Source: Fragum whitleyi | Lineage: Eukaryota; Mollusca; Bivalvia; Cardiida; Cardiidae | Assembly (NCBI GenBank): GCA_948146395.1 | Contig: OX411544.1 | Location: 32,756,457 to 32,820,456 of the forward strand | DNA length: 64,000 bases | Direction of reading: 5' to 3' | Shown: positions 57,142 through 64,000 of the stretch, one piece after another | Layout: each line of letters opens with the position of its first letter | How positions within the stretch are numbered: position 1 is the stretch's first letter | Notes under the pieces: model-generated | What the model was told of the DNA's origin: nothing | Databases searched by the model: none | What the model saw: only the letters and a program-made list of their open reading frames with translations | Program-made: the position numbers and the translations under genes

Positions 57142-58871
57142 CTTCTTCTTCTTTCTTCCGTTTCATGCAGGGCCCTTGTAAGGGCATTGTCGCATGTTTA
57201 TACTATATACAAGAGGGAGGGTCCCAAAAGGTTAAAAACAGGTTAAAAACAGCATGATCAGGGTTAACAGATGTTTGCAAGCCCAGCCTTGATGGCATTC
57301 AAGGAGGGTGCTGATGCTATCTTGTCCGGAAGGCTGTTCCAGAGGACAATTGATGTTGGGAAGAATGATTCTTTCATTGTATTTCTGTTGCAGTGAGGTA
57401 CTATGAACTTCCTTGAATGGCCTCGTGTAAGAACTCCTTGGGGTGTATGAAGGGCTCATTTGGGATGGCAACCAGGTTGTTGACTATCTTGTACATCATA
57501 GTGACCTTTGCTTCTTGTCGCCTTGACCTCAGGCTAGACCAACCAAGTGTGTTGAGTATTGCAGTGACGCTGCTTCTCTGTCTGTAATCCCCAGAAACAA
57601 ATCTGGCAGCTCTGCGTTGCACTGCTTCAACTTTGTTAATGTTGACTTGCGTATGGGGATCCCATACTGTGGCAGCATATTCCACCTGAGGCCGGATAAA
57701 TGTCTTGTAACAAGATTCTTTTGTAGTCTTTGGGCAGGTTGATAAATTGCGTCTAAGGAACCCTATTGTGTTAGTTGCCTTTTTTGTGATCATGTCAATG
57801 TGGGCATTCCAGGAGAGGTTTCCACTTATGAGTGTTCCCAGATATTTAGACTGCTTGGCATGTTGTAGTTGTTTGTCGTGGATGAAGTAGTTTGCATTGA
57901 TCTTGTTTCGCTTGTTGGTTATGCGGAGAACTTCACACTTGTCTGGGTTAAATTCCATAAGCCAGTTTTTCTCCCATTCCTGTAGCTTGTCTAGATCTGA
58001 TTGTAGAATCTTAGTGTCTTCTTCTGTCTTGATGATCCTATAAAGTAAGGAGTCATCGGCAAAGAGTCTTGGTGTAGACTGGACACAATCAGGCAAGTCG
58101 TTGATATAAACAAGGAATAGGAGAGGGCCCAAAACAGTTCCTTGAGGTACCCCTGATGTTACTGGTGCTGGTTTAGACTGGCAGCCTTCCAGTGTTACCA
58201 CTTGACTTCGCTTAGATAGGAAATCCGAGATCCAGTCCAGAAGTGTGCCCCTTATACCATAGTGTTGTAATTTCAGCCTCAGGCGTTGGTGAGGGACTTT
58301 GTCAAAAGCCTTAGAGAAATCTAGAAGAATGGCATCGACTTGTTCCGATTTGTCGAGGCTAGCTGCCAGGTCTTGTATTGTGAGGATAAGTTGTGTTTCA
58401 CATGATCTTTGTTTTCTGAAGCCGTGTTGGTATTTGCTGATGATGCTGTTTCTGTCAAAAAAGTCCATACAGTTACTATGAATGATGTGCTCTAGTAGTT
58501 TGCAGGTAACCGAGGTCAGGGAAACAGGTCTGTAGTTAGATGGTTTACTTTTATCCCCTTTCTTGAAAATCGGTGTTATGTTAGCCAGTCTCCAATCATC
58601 CCTTGATCTAATGAGGCCTGGAAGATTAAGGTGAGTGGGGATGAGATCTGATCAGCCATTTCCCTCAGAAATCGAGAAGAAATTTTGTCGGGGCCAGTAG
58701 CTTTATGTGGATCAAGTCCTTGAAGAAGCTTTCTTATTCCGTTTATGGTTACCTGGATGGGTGGGACGGCAGGATATGGGGAGTCTCCTAGATCGGGGAG
58801 AGGGGTGTTGCCTTCAGTGGTAAACACAGAAGAGAATTGATCATTCAAAATCTCTGCCTTTATTCCTGGTT
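57142..58871 (-). mobile_element. 5'-truncated non-LTR retrotransposon (LINE) with target-site duplication
   Basis: A LINE copy of about 1.73 kb holding the C-terminal two thirds of a reverse transcriptase ORF, a short 3' UTR and a GAAGAAGAAG-type tail. It is flanked by near-identical 11-12 base repeats (57131-57141 and 58872-58883, CGACAA(A)GTATC), which I read as the target-site duplication. The 5' end is cut off, as is usual when reverse transcription stops early. Nothing upstream of the RT fingers (endonuclease, ORF1) is present. Confidence 0.88.
57264..58868 (-). pseudogene. Reverse transcriptase pseudogene of the LINE (Jockey/CR1-like)
   Basis: The reading frame starts inside the RT domain (LDPHKATGPDKISSRFL) and runs through DDWRLANITPIFKKGD, NYRPVSLTSV, HGFRKQRSCETQL, LLDFSKAFDKVPH, TSGVPQGTVLGPLLFLVYIN and the catalytic FADDSLLY. 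It then covers the thumb and the usual C-terminal tail (SFFPTSIVLWNSLP), with the stop at 57264-57266. Two frameshifts break it: near 58598-58604 (bases missing before DDWRLAN) and near 57433-57437 (one base missing after IHPK). The long middle frame is otherwise open. The YADD-type active site is present as FADD. The motifs fit the Jockey/CR1 group of LINEs; the exact clade is not certain. Confidence 0.9.
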
Positions 58872-58883
58872 CGACAAAGTATC

Positions 58884-59910
58884 AAAGTATCAAAACCAGT
58901 AATTTATTTGGAACAAATGATTTACATTAGATAATGATATGAATGAATAGCCCCAATGTCTACATGGTTTTATAATGTTTGCGATTCTTTAAGCCCATTT
59001 CTATCTTTTGGCAAAGCTTCTAGCGTATGGAGCTTCCAGACTATTAATACAATCTGTGTCAAAAAAGCGCATGGCGGTAATTTTAACAAATCCAAACAAG
59101 TCCGAACAGATAAATTACTGCCCGATTCTAGCATTAAAGATGCCACTGTCTCCCCCTTTAGACATCTCCTGATAATTCTACAGACAAAAATAAAAATTTT
59201 AGACAATCCTTTGAATTCTAGCATACAATATCTTTGAAAAACCACAGTATAAAAGTGCTCTGACAGAGCGCTCTCACAAGGCGCTTGGTTATTAATATTT
59301 CCGATAATTTAATTTACAAATAAAAGACAAGAAATCAATTTGAAGCAAACCTAACAAAGAAGATAGGTAGTTCATGTTATAAACCATTTTCTGGGAAGAA
59401 AGTTAATAAGTCTAGGACGTTTTCTTAATCTGATGATCTTGTGGTTCATGCGTGTTTCAACATGATTCCACATTTTGATTTCTAATCTCATGTTTGTTGC
59501 GGAGGTCCTTGGAGCTTATGATAAGGTGTGAGAAACAATACATCTTATGGTGAACATGATATATAGTGGCTTGTTTATTAATCAGAAAGTATACCATGTT
59601 CAAAAACAGAAATGTAAATAGGATTTTCTTGGATAGTAAATGAAGTGAATTTCAAATAAGGTGAGATTATGGTGATAAATGCTTTCAGTTTTTGTAAAAA
59701 GTGCAGTTTAAGAACTCTTTTTGATATATTTGTTTTAGTGTCATTGGGATACCAATTGATACCTAACAATTGCCAAAATAAAAACTTTTTTGGTCCCTCA
59801 ACAACAATCCAAGTCAGTACCGTCCAGTCAGTGCATAATAAACATAACAGATTTTGGAAGCACAACCCTGGAACTGCTTGAACAACCCTTCATCTTGTTT
59901 GGATAATTTG
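58884..59910. other. No gene seen
   Basis: Overlapping open frames of 90-95 codons on both strands (58956-59245, 59578-59881) have no recognisable domain, low complexity or splice context. Confidence 0.45.
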
Positions 59911-59914
59911 CTGC

Positions 59915-60385
59915 TGTCATAGTGCAGTTGGTAGTGGTTTAGTTCAGAATATCATTCAAAAGGTCTCAGGTTTAATTCCCCACGGCTGAACATATTCTTT
60001 CCAACTATTTGTCTTCCACCAATGGGTTGATTATTATGCCTCTCTTCTTGCTTTGCACCTGTCAGCCTTTTTTTTGTTGTCTGGAACATATCTCGAAAAG
60101 TATGTAAGCTAGAATAATGAAACTTCACAGGTGGATGTGCAGTGCAGAAGAACCATAAATCTACTCATCAAATTTTGTGAGTTATTGTCCTTTGTTGATT
60201 GACAAAGAATAGGCTAATAACCTGCTCTTATGGGGGCATAAATGTTTTAAAAAACATCCCTTGTTGTAAATAAAGATGGAAAGCAGCTGGAGGCTAGGAA
60301 AGGATGTAATGGTTGCACTGGTGTGATAAATACTTGGATTCCATTGTTAGGTGCTCCAGCCGCCTTGTTGTGACTGAAAGATTGT
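59915..60385 (+). repeat. SINE copy split by an unrelated ~230-bp insertion
   Basis: Head GCTGTCATAGTGCAGTTGGTAG (box A) and TCAGGTTTAATTCCCC (box B), then body CTATTTGTCTTCCACCAATG. A break at about 60038-60275 follows, after which the body resumes as GCAGCTGGAGGCTAGGAAAGG ... TTAGGTGCTCCAGCCGC. The insert resembles one inverted unit of the 156-bp array at 46680-48235 (GTTATTGTCCTTTGTT, GGAACATATCTCG). Confidence 0.75.
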
Positions 60386-60734
60386 TAAAGGTGGCATAAG
60401 CCTGTTCAAAAAAAAGCTGATGGTCTTAATAAGCATTGAATCCATATATTATAGAGCAAATAGTCAAAGATTTTGATGCACTTGCTTATCTTTTTCTTTT
60501 CTCTGTATACACATGTAAGTATTGAAAGTGTCATTATGTGTGTCTAAGGTAGTTTCCATAAAGTAAAAGTATGTGTAATATTTACAATCTAATGCCATTT
60601 CAATATAAATGTGTGTACATCCTGATTAATTTAAAGGCCTGTCACATGCAGCATGATGGTCAGGCATTTGTCAGACTCAAACCATTGGTGAAGCTGCTAC
60701 CGGGATAGCACTTTCAGAGCTTGTGTTAGTGTTG

Positions 60735-61045
60735 GAAAGTCAAGAGTCATTGACTCCTAAACCATGAAATTTTTGGGGTCAAATCTGATTTTTAAAGGGG
60801 TCAAAACAACAAAAAGAGCAAATTATGAATATAATTTTGCAGTTTAGAGAATCCATTCACCTTTTCATGTATAGAGGATTTGAAGTAAGTAAGTAATTTG
60901 TAAAATTTAGGATAGGATTTAGATCATTTTGTTGGAAATTTAAAGGATAACACATTGTTTTGACCTTTAGAAATGTTCTTTTAAGGGGGTCAAAATGACC
61001 CCTTGGGAGATTTTTTTTAAGGGTCAAATAAAGGTACCTTGTTGT
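60735..61045 (-). repeat. Dispersed repeat, copy B (inverted partner of 5635-5892)
   Basis: GACTCCTAAACCATGAAATTTTTGGG ... AAGGGGTCAAAAC ... ATGAATATAATTTTGCAGTTTA ... TTTTAAGGGGGTCAAAATG ... AAGGGTCAAA. Confidence 0.65.
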
Positions 61046-61065
61046 TGAATGACCTCTAAACTACT

Positions 61066-61188
61066 TCCCACACTATTTTCTAACTTACTGAATGGTTATT
61101 TTTCAAATTAAATCCACTTACAATTTTGATCTACAAAACAATTGAATTTGAACAGGTCTAAATTTTTTTTAAAACAGGAAAGGGTTAA
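61066..61188 (+). repeat. 3' half of a piggyBac-like MITE
   Basis: TTCCCACACTATTTTCTAAC ... TTTTTCAAATTAAATCCACTT ... AACAGGAAAGGGTTAA. Same as the right half of 23854-24081. Confidence 0.75.
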
Positions 61189-61321
61189 GTGAGCTCTTTA
61201 AAAAAAAAAATCCATTGCTGACTCAGTTGTGAACTGGTCCTTCAATATCAAGGAATACGTCATAGATTAAGAATGGTAGAAGAAAGCTTTTCTCTTATAA
61301 TACACTTTGTTGTCTGTCATA

Positions 61322-61404
61322 TATTGATGGCCCAGCACGAAACAGTTGTAACTCCCTATATATTTATAGGGAGTTACAACCGTTTTGCGCTGAGCCATTG
61401 ATAT
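61322..61404. repeat. 83-bp palindromic element (hairpin family 1)
   Basis: TATTGATGGCCCAGCACGAAAC AGTTGTAACTCCCTATA / TATAGGGAGTTACAAC CGTTTTGCGCTGAGCCATTGATAT. Close relative of 43-120. Confidence 0.82.
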
Positions 61405-61409
61405 GGATT

Positions 61410-61560
61410 CCTTCATTGCTCATTGGAAAGGGCAGTTGGGCTCATGGTCAAAGAGAAATAAAAGGTCATGGGCTCAAATCCTGGCTTTACCACTGGTCAC
61501 ATGAGAATCAAATAGTCCTTGGGCGAGGCAAGACTTGACTTAAAGGTTGTTATAGAGGAC
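61410..61560 (+). repeat. Probable tRNA-related SINE fragment
   Basis: TTGGAAAGGGCAGTTGGGCTC, AAAGGTCATGGGCTCAAATCC, TGGCTTTACCACTGG: a box-B-like GGGCTCAAATCC at SINE-like spacing. Weak box A; no second copy in the window. Confidence 0.4.
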
Positions 61561-61676
61561 ACCTTTTCAATAATTACAAATCAAACTTTCTAGTATGGTA
61601 CTTTATTTGCATTTTGAAAATTGAATAGAAATATTCTCATACCAATTTTATACGCCACCTGTGGTGACCGTATATT

Positions 61677-62040
61677 CAGGGTTCGACACTAAGGGGAGTC
61701 TGGCAGTCAGAGACTCCTTGTTTACCAGTTGGACTCATTTAATTTGCAAGTAAGGAGTCCGCTGGACTCCAAGGGTTGTAAGGAAATAGTTTGAAAATCA
61801 AATGCACAAAACTTGTTGAAGAAAACATTTGCTTGTATCTTGTATTGTTTTGAGAAAAAAAACTCTTCTTTGGTAGAACATTGTGGAAAAGAAGAAATTG
61901 CTTATAACAAGCAATTTCTACTTTTCCATAATGTTCTCCCATTATGAAAATTTTGACTCCTTATTGAGCTTGGACTCCTTGATTTCATATGTTAGGAGTC
62001 CAATTGACTCCTAAATCTCAGGAGTTAGTGTCGATTTCTG
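61677..62040. mobile_element. hAT-like MITE with nested hairpin
   Basis: CAGGGTTCGACACTAA at the left and TTAGTGTCGATTTCTG at the right. Inner repeats of GGAGTC/GACTCC. The flanks share ATATT directly (61672-61676 and 62041-62045). It carries the AGAAATTGCTT/AAGCAATTTCT hairpin (61877-61940) known from the piggyBac-like MITEs. It is itself inserted in a tandem-cored element whose ends read CGTATATT and GGTATAATTTTTCTGTCTG. Confidence 0.75.
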
Positions 62041-62269
62041 ATATTGGTATAATTTTTCTGTCTGTCAGTCCGTACTTCAAAATTTTTCGAACCTAAATCC
62101 TACAGTTACTGGCTGCAGATGAAATTTTCATAGAATGTTACATTGTCTTGGGCGTATTGTTGGGGCTTGGCAATTTTACTGGGTAATTATGTGGTGGCAT
62201 AATTTGTGATCCGGGTACTCTTGTTGAACTTTCATAAAAAATTGTGTTTGAATAATGGATATATAAGGT

Positions 62270-62413
62270 TGTGGACCAGTAATAGTAAGGAATTCATGAT
62301 TTTCACATTTCACAATGTTAACCAAGGTTTCCTAATGGAATCATTAGGAAACCTCAGTTAACACACTGGTTCATGACTTCTGAATAAGTGCGTAACTATT
62401 ACGGATCTACTAC
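62270..62413. repeat. Palindromic MITE (hairpin family 3), copy B
   Basis: Arms GGACCAGTAATAGT / ACTATTACGGATC and TTAACCAAGGTTTCCTAATG / CATTAGGAAACCTCAGTTAA around a loop of about four bases. It lies 40 bases upstream of the predicted acceptor at 62455. Confidence 0.78.
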
Positions 62414-62493
62414 TTTAATAATTTAATTGCTTATTTTGAATGTTTTCAATTTCAGCCTCTTGCAAGAATTTTGATGCATGAAAACAGTTGACA

Positions 62494-62532
62494 ATGGATG
62501 ACAAAGTTCACAGACTCACAGAAAACCTAGAG
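62494..62532 (+). CDS. Probable first coding exon of an unidentified plus-strand gene
   Basis: A short exon model: a pyrimidine-rich stretch and TTTCAG ending at 62455, about 38 bases of 5' UTR, then an ATG at 62494 in strong context (A at -3, G at +4). Thirteen codons follow (MDDKVHRLTENLE) and end in phase 0 at a GTGGGT donor. The peptide is hydrophilic and heptad-like, as at the start of a coiled-coil protein. Two short upstream ATG frames end at once. The next exon would lie beyond 62.6 kb, and none is recognised before the window ends. A chance combination of splice-like sites cannot be excluded. Confidence 0.45.
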
Positions 62533-63177
62533 GTGGGTGCTGAATATTTAATCATATGTTACACAGATCTACTCTCTCACCTTCAAACATGATCCTTTAC
62601 AATCTGAGACTGAACTGTCTTTTGAAAATGGTTAAACAGTGTTTGAAAAATGGCCTAATCATGAACAGAACCCACTAATAATCAACCAATAAGGAATTCA
62701 ATGTATTGCATCCACCCCTTTATCTCTCAGTTATCTCTCTTTTGACATTTCTATAAACTAAGCAACAATACCTTATATAGTAGTACTACATATATTTATG
62801 TGCTTGCACCCAAAACTATGTTTGGGAGTTATATAGGAGGGAGCTTATCGGTCGGTACTTCTGTAGCCATTTTTTTAAGCAATTGATATGCAGATTTCAT
62901 TTAAACTTTACAGATGTGATCAGTATCAAGCAGAGATGTGCGTGTGAAATTTTTGTTACCATTCATGGACTTTTGCAAGAGTAATGCCTTTTTGATGGCT
63001 CTTGATGGAAAATGGCTTTTCCTTATCGACAAGCACTTGTAGGGGGGGGTATTAATCCACTCTGCGACAGTTTAGTTCATCTTGCTCTAACAAACGCACC
63101 TTGGGTTTTTCATATTTTTACTTATGATTGGAAATCCTCAGGCTCATGCATACTAGTAAATGCTTCAGGCTACTTTT

Positions 63178-64000
63178 TTTTAGCTCGCCCGGGACGAAAG
63201 TCTCGGAAGAGCTATTGTCATACCCTCGGATGTCGGATGTCGGCTTCAGCGTCGGCGTCAGCGTCGGTGTCGGCGTCCGCATTAGGTTAAAGTTTTTTAT
63301 TTCTATCAATATTTATCCTAGAGGCTTTATTTTTTACAGAAACACTCATTAGGGCATAGGCTTTCATTTGAGACCAACATCCATGTTGAAATGACCTTTA
63401 GACTGTGACCTTGACCCTTTCAAAAAACTTTAACCAAAAACTTTAACCAAAAACTTTAACCAAAAACTTTAACCAAAAAAACTTTAACCTTGCTTATATT
63501 TTCTGTAAGCTTTAAACTAGAGACATCATTACTTCATATGCACACTCATTAGGTGATAGGCTTTCACCATAGACAAAGGTCCTTGCAATTTGACCTTGAC
63601 CTTGACCCTTTGTGGACTTAGGAAAACTTTAACCAAAAAACTTTAACCAAAAACTTTAACCTTGCATATATTTTTTTAATGCTCTAACCTAGGGATATCA
63701 TAGCTTCATATATATACTCACCAGGTGAAAGGCTTTCACCAGAGACCAAGGTCCTTCACAATTTGACCTTGACCTTTACCATTTGTGGACTTAGAAAAAC
63801 TTTAACTGGAAAGTTTAATTAAAAACTTTAACCTTGCTTATTATTTTCTGAAAGCCTTAACCTAGGGACATCATTACTTCATATACATACTCATTAGGTG
63901 ATAGGCTTTTGTTAGAGATCAAGGTCCTTGATAATTTGACCTTGACCTTTTATGAACTCAGAAATACTTTAACCGAAATTCTTTTTCAAAAACTTTAACC
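63178..64000 (+). repeat. Tandem-cored element of ~185-bp units, cut by the window edge
   Basis: Starts TTTAGCTCGCCCGGGACGAAAG, a GTCGGCGTCAGCGTCGGTG run at 63232-63280, then about four units with GTGATAGGCTTTCACC, AAGGTCCTT, AATTTGACCTTGACC, GTGGACTTAG and AAAAACTTTAACC. The last motif is itself expanded as 13-14-base repeats at 63420-63487. The 92-codon serine/alanine-rich frame here is a repeat artefact. Confidence 0.85.

Noticed and set aside
63012..63352. Serine/alanine-rich frames
   Set aside because: Produced by the GTCGGCGTC microsatellite at the start of a tandem-cored element.

Overview
The window is animal nuclear DNA, most probably from a bivalve mollusc. It is AT-rich, gene-poor and full of interspersed repeats. 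It has spliced genes with GT/AG introns, a neurexin-type LNS+EGF exon, tRNA-derived SINEs, a non-LTR retrotransposon and several families of tandem-cored repeats whose ends read like 'GAGGGCCATxxTGGCCC / CTCACCTGAG' and 'GTGCTCAGGTGAGCTAAAA', a type I associate with bivalve genomes. The species cannot be named from sequence alone.

Genes. (1) On the minus strand, 31771-32503 is the first coding exon of an alpha-neurexin-like adhesion protein: signal peptide, LNS/laminin-G domain 1 and EGF-like domain 1, ending at a GTAAGT donor. No further neurexin exon is visible in the 31.7 kb downstream, so the left half of the window is probably one very long first intron. (2) Also on the minus strand is a complete two-exon gene, 54541-54816 joined to 45678-46556, for a 384-residue protein with exactly seven RCC1-type repeats. 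The 8 kb intron is filled with nested mobile elements. (3) On the plus strand, 62456-62532 looks like a short first coding exon of another gene. (4) A 5'-truncated LINE with a broken reverse transcriptase lies at 57142-58871, with target-site duplications still visible.

Repeat layout. 1-12.3 kb: palindromic elements, hAT-like elements (one split by a 2.8 kb array of 145-bp units), SINEs and a TTAA-flanked MITE. 12.3-17.5 kb: a 5.16 kb element with 1.2 kb terminal inverted repeats, a 5-bp target duplication and a second element inserted in its right arm. 17.5-31 kb: arrays, a 142-bp near-perfect palindrome, four piggyBac-like (TTAA) MITEs and an array of about 230-bp units interrupted by mariner-type (TA) MITEs. 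32.6-45.6 kb: three more TA MITEs, a 213-bp-unit array carrying an inverted-repeat hairpin in each unit, and further tandem-cored elements. 46.5-54.5 kb (the RCC1-like intron): a 156-bp array with an inserted SINE, then a stack of nested tandem-cored elements. 55-64 kb: MITEs, the LINE, an interrupted SINE, and a new array running off the right edge.

No CRISPR, operon, rRNA or freestanding functional tRNA gene is seen, and I found no convincing new protein system. What stands out is the repeat biology: dated nested insertions, reconstructible empty sites, a dispersed family of hairpins sharing a core, and a mobile element abutting the splice acceptor of the RCC1-like gene.
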